NCBI GenBank assembly: GCA_018340375.1
Contig: JAFFJZ010000007.1
Span: forward strand, 1,426,001 to 1,490,000
Reading direction: 5' to 3'
Source of the DNA: Gonatopus flavifemur
Lineage: Eukaryota; Arthropoda; Insecta; Hymenoptera; Dryinidae
Length of the DNA: 64,000 nucleotides
The translations under genes were made by a program, and so were the position numbers. Below are positions 21,172-31,883 of the stretch, piece by piece (position 1 is the first letter of the stretch; the number at the start of each line of letters is the position of its first letter). Under the pieces are notes generated by a model. It was not told where the DNA came from and did no database searches. It saw only the letters and a program-made list of their open reading frames with translations.

Positions 21172-22066
21172 TAAATCGTTCTCTCGAGTAAAATATTCTG
21201 GAGGTGAAATAGCCTCCCGTTCGGATCTCCGAGTGGAGGCTGCTCGAGAGAGCTTCATCAAACAAGATAGAAACCCGAAGAAGATAGGGAAGAAAGAGAA
21301 CATTCTTCGAGTCTGAGCGTGGAATGTTAGATCACTGAGACAAACAGGAAAACCAGGAAATTTGAAATTAGAAATGAATAGGTTAGGTATCGATGAAATA
21401 GGAATTAGCGAAATGAGATGGCTGCAAGAAGGAGATTTCTGGAGTGTGGATTATAGAATCATTCATACGGGATCAAAAAATGGTCAAGCAGGTGTAGGAA
21501 TGATAATACATAAGAAGGTAGGGAATAGGATAGAAAATTATTCGCAAGCGAACGCGTAATGATGGTTAGAGTTAGAACAAGACCGGTAGATACTGTTATA
21601 GTTCAAGTATATATGCCCACATCTGCGTACTCAGGGGAAGATATCGAAAAAACGTACGATGAAATAGAAGAAGTGATAGAATATGTAAAGGGAGAAGAAA
21701 ATTTAATTATCATAGGCGACTGGAATGCGGTAGTAGGGCACGGAAAAGAGGGCAGCATAATAGGAGATTTTGCTTTAGGAAAAAGAAATGAAAGAGGACA
21801 ACGTTTAATCGAATTCCGTGGAAGCCATAAAATGGTTACTACCAACCCATTATCCAAAAATCATCCAAGAAGAATCTATACTTGGAAGATGCCAGGAGAT
21901 ACAGCAAGATGCCAAATTGATTACATATTAGTAAAACAAAAATTTATAAACCAAGTGAAAAGCTGTAAAACTTATCCAGGCGCGGATATAGATAGTGATC
22001 ACAATATGTTTCTGATGAAATGTTCTCTGAAATTTAAAGCTCTGGAGAAGAAAAGGAAGATGCAAA
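21172..22066 (+). pseudogene. RTE endonuclease region, degraded
   Basis: Collinear with residues about 1-300 of the full-length RTE protein. The start ATG is lost (ATAAATCG instead of ATGATGGCG). A GGA codon became TGA at about 21314 (CGAGTCTGAGCG). A 4-bp loss near 21548 shifts the frame; downstream the frame runs 21559-22066 with YMPTSAYSGEDIEKTYDEIE, GDWNAVVG and SDHNMF. It then reads about 60 codons into unrelated sequence. Confidence 0.92.
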
Positions 22067-22260
22067 CCAGAGGGGTCCGCCCCCCTGACTGCTTCGCTTC
22101 ACTCAGTAGTCCGACCACCTTCGGAATTCGCTTCGCTCATTTTGAATGGATCGTAGCCCACATGTGCTCGCTTCGCTCGCATTTTGAACAATTCAAATAT
22201 TCGTGGATATATGAGAAGGCACTCATCGGTTCTTCACTCAATTGAGAAACTCTGTAAATG
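22067..22260. other. Unassigned segment fused to RTE copy 3; GCTTCGCT motifs
   Basis: Abruptly different DNA beginning CCAGAGGGGTCCGCCCCC. TTCGCTTCGCTCA and CTTCGCTCGCATTTTGAAC are variants of one word. Not recognised; could be the end of another mobile element. Confidence 0.35.
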
Positions 22261-22589
22261 TAATATTCAGGAAGCCAGAAACTTATTGCCTACCATCCTC
22301 TATACCATCTCCAAATGATTCAGGAACATGTACCTGGAGAACTGCAGAATTTCAACTGTCCTGGTAAAAATAAAGCCTGGACACGCGACGAAAGCGTAAG
22401 CTAAAAGTCATTTAAGAGTAATAAGCGTAACGAAGAGTTATTGAGGCGTAATTTAGGAATGAATCGAAATATTTTCAGGCTTCATTTGTTTCAATAGCTA
22501 CTCCCTTCGCTTTTGGATTCTCACTAGTGCGTGGTTGTCATAACGTCGAACAGTTCTTAAAGAGTCTTCGGATGCAGTAAAGCTTACAC
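22261..22589. other. Intergenic, nothing assignable
   Basis: Short tandem-like GCGTAA words near 22390-22450; no frame or element. Confidence 0.35.
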
Positions 22590-22995
22590 GGGAAGATCAA
22601 AATTATTATTTTCTTCCAAAATTGGAGCCCAGATTTTGATTGAGCACCCTGGGAAATCCCCAGAACCCGTTTTACATATAACAATATAATTTTGTTCATT
22701 AGAGCCAGAATCACTAGATTCACGTCCGCCATGTTGAATCCGCCATCTTGAATTCGTTTTTTGACGTCAGATTTGGATTCCCCGCCTTCCAAAACTCCTA
22801 GGACCTATGTTTCATGTGAATCTGTCTACAAATGCGAAGTTGACTGAATTCACATCCGCCATTTTCGATCCGCTATCATGAATTCGGGATTTGATCCCAG
22901 ATTCGAATTCAGCACCCTCGAAAACCCCTATAACCCATGTTTCATATGAATCTGTACATTAATTCCAAACTGACTAGGTTCACGTCCGCCATCTT
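22590..22995 (+). repeat. Degenerate tandem repeat with TTCACGTCCGCCATnTTGA
   Basis: Three diverged units of about 130-150 bp, each with a CGCCAT(C/G)TTGAATTC-like part, a CAGATTnGnATTC part and an ATGTTTCATnTGAATCTGT part. No open frame is conserved. Confidence 0.6.
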
Positions 22996-23554
22996 GATCG
23001 AATGATAGGAACAGAAGATATCCGCATAATAGCGGCATTCACGAAATCTTCACATTTCCTCTGGAGGTTTATTTCTTACCCTTTTCTTCCCTCAATTCTG
23101 ATTTGCCTGGAATTTATATTGTACATTCAACACCTTGTGAATTGAATATACTCAAAGTTCTATAGCATTCGGAAATAACGGACATAGGGGGGGCATGCTT
23201 TCGAAAAATGGTCACACAATGTGGATTAGAAGAATAAAATTCTCACAGTTTCCAACCGATTAGGATGAAACTCATATGGGACCACTAAGGAATCATGACT
23301 AGAACGTGGTATGAGTTGATTGCAATCCGATAATAGGGAGCGAAGTTATGCGCATCCGCAAAATCACTTTCAATAATATTATTCTTTTCCTTCTCCCGTT
23401 CTCCTGCAAGAATTAGGTCAAAACTCATATGGGATCACCTATGGGATTACCTCGGTCCACAACTGTGATAAAAATTACATGGAAATCGGATGATCGGAAC
23501 GAGAGGTATGGGCGTTCGCAATTCAGGGAGTAGTGCACACAGACATATCCAGAC

Positions 23555-23591
<37 letters not shown>

Positions 23592-23690
23592 TAGGATCAA
23601 AAATTTCCCCCGAATCTGCAGAAACATGTTGATCTAAGTAATTTTGAATTTGGAGACAAAAAAATTTTCGGTCGCTCAGAATTCTTCAAA
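22996..23690 (+). repeat. Dispersed degenerate repeat family, copy C
   Basis: Same order of segments as 1735-2769 and 3546-3700: ATGATAGGAACnGAAG, the CTTCCCTCAATTCTGATTTG part, GGCATGCTTTC, GGGACCACTAnGGAATCATG, AGAACGTGGTATGAGTT, then a (GACA)n tract at about 23553-23590 and TTTGAATTTGGAGAC. Confirms a multi-copy repeat. Confidence 0.65.
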
Positions 23691-24126
23691 AGCTGGTTGA
23701 CATTATGACAATTGCACCCTTTTAAAAATCCAAAAGTGAAGCAAGTAGTGATTGAAACAAATGAAGTGTGGAAGTGTTCCGATTCTTTCCCAAATTACGC
23801 CCAGATCCCTAGTGAAAATGAATCATATAAGACCATATGAAAATCACATGTGATCCATATAACATTCATATATGGTCATATATGGCCATATATAATCCGT
23901 ACATAATCCATATTGAATCCATGTATGGCCCATATATGACCCATATATAATTCATATGTAATCCATATATGACCCATGGATGCAAGATTTTTTCACATAT
24001 GTAAAAAAAATTCTGCCATACATGGAATATTCTTCATACATGGATTATGTATGAATTATATACTAGTATGCATCATATATGGTCATATATGGATTTTACA
24101 TAAATCATATATGGGTTGTATATGAT

Positions 24127-25916
24127 AATACACACCCACTTTTAGGTTCAGATATCTCATTGGCCAAACTTAATAAAATCTTGAGTAAATGTAAATTGAA
24201 AAAAGCTCCTGGTTTTGATGGTATCGGTAACGAATTTTTAAAAGAACTTTCACAATCTGGCACACAATTCCTCTTCTCACTGCTTAGTAAAATACTAGAT
24301 AAAAAAGATGTCCCGGAGTCTTGGACAATCATTGTAACTAAAATGCTATATAAAAATGAAGGTGAGAAAAGCAATCCAGACAACTATAGGCCCATTGCTT
24401 TAGTCAACTGTTGTCTGAAAATTCTCACCTCGATTCTTAATTCGAGGCTGACTCGCTGGGTCCAAATTAGGAAAATATTAACAGAATTTCAGTCTGGCTT
24501 CCGAGCAGGTCGTGGTTGCTTGAATAATGTTTGTGTTCTAAACTCAATGATTCAAATTCGATTAAATCAGACAAAAGGTAAACTATTCGCATTGTTTGTG
24601 GATTTTGAAGGCGCTTTCAATTCGGTGAACCATGTCCTGCTCTGGAAAAAATTGGCCTCGCTTGGAATTAGTTCGAAAATCATTAATGTTTCAATTGGCA
24701 TTTGCTCAAAAGCGAAGATTTCAAGTAGAACAGGAAAAGGAAATACTAAACCAATTAAGTTTACGAAGGGTGTGCTACAAGGGGAAATATGAAGCCCTTC
24801 GTTGTTCACTCTTTTCACCTCAGACTTGGAAAAATATTTGAGGAAGAGGGGAGCAAGAGGAGTTTTTATAGACCCACAAAATGAAATTTTGTTACTGGCC
24901 TACGCAGATGACATTGTTTTTCTATCTGATTCTTATCACTCTCTAGTTGAAATTCTGAAGATTCTAGAACAGTATTGTAAATATAATGAGTTAATCGTGA
25001 ACATAAATAAGACCAAAATTCTAATATTTAGAAAAGGATATGCCCATAATAGTATATATAAATTCAAATTCAACACTGTCCCTATCGAAATAACTAAATC
25101 GTATGATTATCTGGGAATTCTTTTTGCTCAATCTGCATCTTTCGGATTAACAGCTCAAGCAACTATTACTAAAGCAAGTTTAGCGTGCAGCAGCACAATT
25201 GCTTTGACAAACAAAATCGAACCACACTCTTGGGAAGTCGTAAGGAAATTATTTACGAGTCTAGTTAAGTCCACGACTACCTCTTGCTCGGAAATCTGGG
25301 GAGTCATACACTCCGACGATATCGAAAAAATACAGAGCGCCTTCTTTAAGCAAACTCTCCTCCTGCCAAGAAATACTCCGAACTACGCGGTTAGGGTTTA
25401 AACTGGACAGCTTCCACTGGCTTTATCAATCCTAAAGCGAGTTATTAATTAGATCGAACGGATTTCGTCCCTACCAGATTATAGATACCCCAAGGTATGT
25501 TTTTGTAGATTGAAAGAGCTTGGTGAGAGATCGCCCGATGCTAATAGGTTAAACTGGATAAATTGAGTCCGAGAGGCTTTCTTTGAACCCATACAGATGA
25601 AGAATTTATGGGATAACCTTAGCATACAATCCCTACAAGCTCATAAGTTTTTGATCATTGAGAAATTCAGCAACTACTTATATTTCCAAGACTTGCTGAA
25701 AGCTCGCTCCTCTACAAGCCTGAACTTCTATCCACAGGTCAATATAACGTCTGGACCTCAAAATTATTTGACATCGGGGGCTGCTCTTAATTCATTGCGC
25801 ACTATAGCTCAGATAAGGATGATAACTAACATCTGTACCAAGATTATAATCAATGGCACCTCTTACGACTTCAGAGATACTAATTTCTGCTTCCGCTGTC
25901 ACACCGAGATGGAAGT
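24127..25916 (+). pseudogene. LINE reverse transcriptase, several nonsense codons
   Basis: RT runs from KAPGFDGIGNEFLKE through NYRPIALVNCCLKI, FQSGFRAGRGCLNNVCVL, motif A LFVDFEGAFNSVNH (catalytic Asp present) and LLAYADDIVFL. In-frame stops interrupt it: TGA at 24790 (in GVLQGEI-SPSLF), TAA near 25399, TAG near 25450 and TGA near 25563. The last readable part reaches FCFRCHTEMEVP, a possible zinc-binding stretch, where the MITE begins. Clade uncertain (jockey/I-group-like); different from the RTE copies. Dead copy. Confidence 0.85.
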
Positions 25917-26413
25917 CCCTGGTGAAAATGAAGCGTATACAGGAAGCGCATACGAAGCAGAAAATGTTTCAATTCCCTCTTCCTGAAGCGTGTGATGCCC
26001 GCTTGTTGTAAAATGAGGAAATCATATCTTCCATATACGCTTTATAAGCTCTCGATCCCGTTTCGCACACCCTTCATGTGAAATAATGGTAACTTACATT
26101 AAGCGTGTGCGAATCATACCTATTCTGGCTTCAAATAATATCTTTAAGCAGGTGATCCCAACAACGGTTTATGGCTCATTGGATAAAACCCTCGTCTGCC
26201 ATGGTGAAAGTCATCGGTTCGATCCTCGCGTTATGAAATGCAATTTTTTATTTAGGTTTCATGAATTTTATACGCTTCCTTCGCTTCAATTCGGTCTTCA
26301 CATACTTTTTGTATCCCTCCCATTCAAGGTCTGTATACTTTTCATTGACGTTTCGGTTACCCTTCAACATACGCTTTGTTTACTCTTCCTTTCCGCTTCA
26401 ATTTTCACCAGGG
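25917..26413 (+). mobile_element. MITE with CCCTGGTGAAAATG ends and a tRNA-like core
   Basis: Left end CCCTGGTGAAAATGAAGCG, right end CGCTTCAATTTTCACCAGGG. The interior has many GAAGCGTATAC and GTATACGCTTC words. A pol III A box and B box pair sits near the middle (26172-26225). A second copy lies at 55306-55807. Confidence 0.8.
26165..26235 (+). other. tRNA-like pol III promoter region inside a MITE
   Basis: A box TGGCTCATTGG (26172-26182) and B box GGTTCGATCC (26216-26225) at tRNA-like spacing. The cloverleaf is not intact: the T stem pairs poorly and no acceptor stem forms, so this is not a functional tRNA. Confidence 0.6.
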
Positions 26414-27237
26414 GTACCCCATGTTTTATTTCCTTGTGAGAATTCAAGAATTGAAAGAGCACGGATTCTTGAGCTAATCCCTTCTACCGGACTCGTTGAA
26501 CGAGAGTTATTGTGGAGGGTCATAGAGGAGCCGATGATTATAAACTTAGGAGAATTTGGAAAACTCCTTGATTTAATATTGAAGAAGTATGGAGATCTAA
26601 TATATTAAAATTTCTTCATGGCCGAATTGGATATATAATATTAGCATTAGGAATTTATGTTAGGTATTGATACGATATATTGAAGTCCTAAACTAGAATG
26701 TAAGTAATTGATTCTGTTGACTATTTGTTCTCTTTCCTTTCTTCGGATCTCAACAATCGAATATTCTTACCTCGCTCGCATTGCGTGCCTACAATTATAA
26801 TTTTTCTTCACTTATGTAATAATTTCACTTATGTGAACATTTTATGCTCGATTCTCCTTTGTACAACCAATATGGTTCATAACAAATAAATTCATCAATC
26901 AATATGAATTATATACTAGTATGCATCACATATGGTCATATATGGTCATATATGGATTTTACATGAATTATATACGGATTATATATGATTCTACAAGTTG
27001 CCATGTACGGACCATTTATGGATCAAATATGTATTATGTATGAATTATGTATGGGTCATATATGTTAAATTGTTACTAGGGTGTGACTTCATTTTTCACT
27101 TTTTTTCCTGCAGTGAGAATCCATATTTAAGATTTAAATATTTCCGCCACTATTCGCGGTTTGAATGGGGTAACCTCAAAGTTTCTTATGCACTATATAC
27201 CATACTTGCAAGAGTTACATTACCTCACAAAAGAGTA

Positions 27238-27502
27238 CACTGTTAAAATGTCTTGGAATTTCATTCATTTTTCAAGTATACTCGTAAATGAAATTTCCAA
27301 TTCTTGATGATTGAATTAGGAATTCAATTCCATGTAATTAATTTTTCAATTTTTGCTATATTATAATACCCATAAAAATATAGTTTGGTAACTGCATTTT
27401 CATTCATATGTGATTGAAATTTCAAGAACTTTCTCGGTCACGTGAGTAGAAATTGCTTCCATTACATGTGATTGAAACTTCATGCAGAAATTTTCAACAC
27501 TG
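27238..27502. mobile_element. TA-flanked MITE, same family as 6466 and 45754
   Basis: TA|CACTGTTAAAATGTCTTGGA at the left and TTTTCAACACTG|TA at the right. The interior matches the 45754-46019 copy (TTTTTGCTATATTATA, TTGCTTCCATTACATGTGA). Confidence 0.85.
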
Positions 27503-27513
27503 TAGTATATACG

Positions 27514-28535
27514 ATGGCGACCGATAAGCAGCACATTCGGCACTGCATTCTCTACCAGTTCCAACAAGGCGAAAAAACCATTGTAGCATGCGATTCGATT
27601 TGTTCTACTCTCAATGATGATGGTGTGTCTTATGATTCGCAAATACTGATTTCGATCTCAGCGATCGAGAACGTCCTGGACAGCCTCCGAGATATGAAGA
27701 TGTTGAATTGCAAAAATTACTCGACGAAGATGCAACGCAAACCCAAAAACAGCTTGTAGTTCAGCTAGGAGTCACTCAAGCAGCCATTTCCGAACGATTA
27801 CACGCGACGGGGAAAATACAAGAGGTAGGAAGTTGAGTGCCACACGAATTGACCGAACAGAACCTTGGTGAACGAATGAACACGTGCCTTTTGCTGCTCG
27901 CCAAGCACCAAAGGAGGAATTTTTTGTGGAAAATTGTGACGGGAGATGGAAAATTATATTTTTTTTGCCAATCCCAAACGCAGGAAGTCAAGGGTGGATC
28001 CCGGACAAGCATCGACATCCACTCCCCAACAACGAATCCACTTGACGAAAGTTCTCCTGTGCATTTGGTGGGATATGAAGGGTGTACTCTATTACAAACG
28101 TTCGCAAACAGGTCAAACAGTTACTGCAGAACGCTATAGCCGACAATTAAGCAAATTGCACGACATTCTTGATGAGAAAAGGCCATTCACTGGACAAGGA
28201 AGCCGAAAAGTTACGTTGCTCCATGATAACGCTTGACCCCATGTTGCTCGCGTGATTCAGAAAACCAGTTTGAACTTAGGTTGTGAAATTCTCCTTCACC
28301 GGACTTAGCTGCATCAGATTACCGCCTTTTCCGGTCTATACAGCACGCCTTGAAAGATAGCCGCTTCCAAACTGTGAACAATGTACGAAAATTCGTCGAT
28401 GACTTTCTCGCCTCAAAGTCTGCAAGTTTTTTCGCGACGGTATTCGTATGTTACCCGATCGATGGCGTAAAGTCATCGAAAACAATGGACAACATTCCAA
28501 GGATTGATCCAGTGTTTATGTATTTCGAATTATAG
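27514..28535 (+). pseudogene. mauritiana-type mariner transposase, heavily degraded
   Basis: Translated fragments in three frames match the mauritiana-subfamily transposase in order: [60 protein letters not shown], and a trace of the second catalytic region (CTCCATGATAACGCTTGACCC, with a stop just after). Frames shift at several points. No TIRs are recognised. The remnant starts only a few bases after the MITE that ends at 27502. Confidence 0.85.
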
Positions 28536-28842
28536 AATATTTCTTGTGAAAAAAAGGGGAAGATCAAGTTATACACCTGATGAAAAATGTAAAAAGCATT
28601 TCAAGCTGTCGTTGGACTTGATTTTCAAGGTCTTATCATCACGTGGAAGCACGAGCGCATCGCTGAATGCACTAGTGGGCCTAACGGTCGATTGTTTCAA
28701 TTTTACGTATATGTATGTGAAGTGATTAACATATACGTAGATAGGAGATTCTTAATAAATATCCGGGAAAATCCTATAAATTGATAGTCAAAACCCCACA
28801 AAAACAACCATCACCATGTATGTTTATATGGAAATTCCCATA
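28536..28842. other. Intergenic, nothing assignable
   Basis: A short repeat of ACATATACGTA-like text near 28710-28740; no gene. Confidence 0.4.
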
Positions 28843-29068
28843 CACGAAAAAAAGTGTGGTTATTGTATCTATCTGACGTAAAGTTAAAAGCCATAGTTGC
28901 AGTGGCGATACTGTATCGTTATGATAACGACGTAGATGGCTATGGTAACCATTCATATCGTTCTTGGAAGGATCTGTTCCGTTATGACAACAATGTTGAT
29001 ATCCCTATACTTTAAATAGTCACGACAGCGAGCGAGTATCGTTGTGGGAACGACATTTTTTTTTCGTG
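28843..29068. mobile_element. TA-flanked MITE
   Basis: TA|CACGAAAAAAAGTGTGG at the left and CATTTTTTTTTCGTG|TA at the right. The interior has inverted CATAGnTGnnGTGGCGATAC-like text. Noncoding. Confidence 0.75.
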
Positions 29069-29797
29069 TACGTGTACGAGAATTTACTTTTCCCATAAAA
29101 GTATGGTAAATCTCCGTTGCATAGGTATGAGAAGACTCTGAATATTTTTTGAAGTGTGATTCCAATGAGCAACAATGCAAATTTTACTCAGAAATATCTG
29201 GACGTAATCTAAAATTTGGCACTCCCTTGGACCTGGTACCCAGGGCGGTCTGTGCCCTCTGGGTAAATCACTACTTGGAAGGCATTAAGGTTTCCTTCAC
29301 AACTTAGAATTGAAAAATGAAAGCTGAATCTAGGATATTGTCAAGCAATATTCCGTACAACTGCGCTACCTATGAAATGCTTTGCCTGTGTATCGCAATC
29401 TGGGGAACGACGACGTAGGTGCGATGTGAAAGTGACTAAGAAACGTCCGTCTGAAGTATTTGCGTCGCCTCCACTTCGCTTATGCGTCACAGATCGCGAC
29501 ATAGAAGTGGCGATGTCATGTAGAATCAGCATGTGTTTCATCTTTTCTCCGTGGTTTTTTTTTTACAAAACCTAACAATAAAAGGCCATTGAGATAAAAT
29601 CATGAATTCTATTGATTCACTGTTTCCACTCCATTACTGTGCACTCAATTCAATGTGACTAAACACTTGATTGTTGACAAATATCTACATGTAACACAAC
29701 AAGGTATCCATTTCAAGATATTTTTTTGAAGAGAACTGAGGAATTGTTATGCTCAGAATAAAATTGTCAAAATACCAATCATATTGACGGCTAACAA
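29069..29797. other. Intergenic; small hairpin at about 29240-29265
   Basis: TACCCAGGGC and GCCCTCTGGGTA form a short hairpin. A 66-67 codon frame pair on opposite strands (29341-29575) has no recognisable product. Confidence 0.35.
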
Positions 29798-29862
29798 ACG
29801 GAGAGAACGGAACAGTGATGGTCACTGTGACACATCCACCATCACTGTTTCCTTCTCTCCAT
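29798..29862. mobile_element. Minimal MITE or hairpin, about 65 bp
   Basis: ACGGAGAGAACGGAACAGTG and CACTGTTTCCTTCTCTCCAT are inverted ends enclosing GATGGTCACTGTGACACATC. It resembles a shrunken version of the 6186-6437 family (GTnATGGTnACTG word). Confidence 0.7.
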
Positions 29863-30171
29863 GCAGGAATTCATTGACATTAACACAGATTCTCTTATCA
29901 TACTTTTCTATCAATTTTCTTCATGCTGATACATTAAATCACTATCAAGTTTCCGAATAAGTAACCTTGGTTAAAAAACGTTTGTTGAATTCCATTATTG
30001 ATTGAAATTTAATAAAAATCCATCAACGGTAAATCAGCATTTAAACCCATTCAAGCCTATTGAAATACCGGTTTTCTTAACGATCTGCATGTTCATTCGC
30101 GGTTCAAAAGTTTATGTTAGTTAATAAAATCAATGAAATTTGATGCATATTTGCTGCTAGGAAAACCACTC
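29863..30171. other. Intergenic, nothing assignable
   Basis: AT-rich with no repeat ends. Confidence 0.4.
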
Positions 30172-30287
30172 CATCCCTTATAACACCACAGTCCCAGAAG
30201 AATTCTTAAAGAATTCATAAAGACCACAATCAGTTTAAGAAGAATTATTTATCAATTCTTCTCGGACTGTGGTGCTGTGTGGGATAA
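30172..30287. mobile_element. Palindromic small foldback
   Basis: CACCACAGTCCCAGAAGAAT near 30184 pairs with ATTCTTCTCGGACTGTGGTG ending at 30274; outer ATCCCTTA and GGGATAAT extend the pairing. Confidence 0.75.
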
Positions 30288-31883
30288 TACATATAATTTG
30301 CAAGGTTACAAAAATTATTGAGAATTCTAATCATTCAAAAGTTTCGAAATACCTGATTTGCAATGTATAACAAAATTGTATTTGAAATATTGAATATCGA
30401 TGAAATAGAGGCATACTAAAAATATATCAAATTCATGTATTAGTTTGAAAAATTCTTCCCACCCAGTCTAATGCCTTGACCTACATTTCAAATGTCAGTT
30501 GCTCTTTCGATTTGTTTTAGTAAAATTCTGGTCTATGCTAAACATTATATGAAGTAATAATTGTGAATGAAGGTGGTTTGTTCGCTTATGTTGTTTCGGA
30601 AATTATTTATATGATATCGTACTCGATTTGCAATTCTGTACACTCAAGCAATAAAATTACTTTATCCGTACTATGGGTTTATTCCTGTTGATTAATTAGA
30701 ATAAATGTTGGACTGAAGAATTCAATTCAAAGACGCTGTAATTCAAACAATATTATTGATGGTGAATCTTGTGGAAAACTATGCATGTGTAGCATGCGTA
30801 TAGCAATATATATCGGTTATATATATTCTCTTTTCAGTGCCAAATGCGTTGATCCTTTCATTTTGATAATTCAGAAACAGAAGATTGATTCTAGAATCAA
30901 AATTCATAAATATTTGTAATGTTGTTTATATTTTGGAAATACTTTCTTCTCAACGTTCTTCTCGATGTAACGAACAAAAGAATTCTATGGAACTAGAAAC
31001 GATGCATGTGCAAAACTTTCAGTCACGTCTTGAAATTTTATCGATCCCTCTTCTGTTGATCCTGACATCAATTTTTTTCCGCCTCTGGCCTTGAAACATG
31101 ACATGTATTGATTTTTATCAGAATAGTGAAAAAAAAACACACTAGCAGAATCGAATTTCAAAATTAGAAATAACTACAAGGTTCCACGGTAATTGGTTCG
31201 AGATAAGAGCGAGTATCTTTTTGAACGATTTTTTATGAGGAATATGAATTACGATGGACGAAATTAAATATGGCATCAAAGGAACTTTCTACGACACCTA
31301 CCTTGGGAGTTCTTACACGAAGTTTTCCCGAACGAAGACACTCCAGTTTGAAGTGTTTTTTCGATGATCGAGATATTATCTAATTCGAGATTGCTTTCAT
31401 ACATGTATAAATAACATTACTACGCGATGAACTTAGAAACGATGATTCATTGCGGTGCAAATTGAGTTGATAATATCGTATTCTCAAACAAACAAGATAA
31501 ATTCACGGAGAATTGATATTTATATTTCTTATGATATGCATTTCCTTTCACAGATCTATATTTAAAAATTTCTTTTAGGATCACTCCCCATGATATTCAA
31601 CAATTTAACAGAAAGAACACTCGATCAGGCTATCCCGGAAAACACACAGTTCTAAAAACTCTCACTATGAAAAACACAACCATCACTTTGCAAAAACACG
31701 AATCATGTGGAAGAGATCGAATGATTCTGAATGAAATTCGAATGAACTACATCACTGAATGATGAAACATCACTCACTCGTTGAGATATTTATATACTTC
31801 ATTTTCTTTTTTATATTTTCAAATGAATTAATTGAGATTTGAGAAGAAGATGGGAAGAAAACTGCTAAGAGTACAAAGTGTAC
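30288..31883. other. AT-rich noncoding DNA; probable intron downstream of the host exon
   Basis: No element or frame recognised. If the minus-strand exon at 31884-32726 is real, the part adjoining it is intron, beginning with the donor GTACAC read on the minus strand at 31883-31878. Confidence 0.45.

Larger units (their letters stand above)
19243..22066 (+). mobile_element. RTE-clade LINE, copy 3 (5' part only, interrupted by Tc1)
   Basis: Starts CCTCCCCGTGGGATGATTG, identical to the full-length copy's first bases. Its leader is split at a TA by the Tc1 element, then runs collinear with the full-length copy from 20938 to 22066. It stops inside the region between endonuclease and RT and joins unrelated sequence, so it is truncated on the 3' side, unusual for a LINE, which normally loses its 5' side. 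Confidence 0.92.
24127..26902 (+). mobile_element. 5'-truncated LINE, second type, with a MITE inside
   Basis: Lies between long near-identical direct repeats (24050-24126, 77 bp; 26903-26989, 87 bp) starting TATGAATTATATACTAGTAT. The 3' end reads AATAAATTCATCAATCAA, a typical LINE tail. A MITE is inserted at 25917-26413. Confidence 0.8.
23807..27081. mobile_element. CATATATGG word-array element, split by a LINE
   Basis: Left end CCCTAGTGAAAATGAATC; right end TAACAATTTAAC complement then TACTAGGG. Its own DNA (23807-24126 and 26903-27081, about 500 bp) is a degenerate array of CATATATGG, CCATATATG and GAATTATATAC words. Confidence 0.7.

Noticed and set aside
26165..26235. Functional tRNA gene
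   Set aside because: A and B boxes are present but the T stem and acceptor stem do not pair, and the region lies inside a MITE with a second diverged copy.
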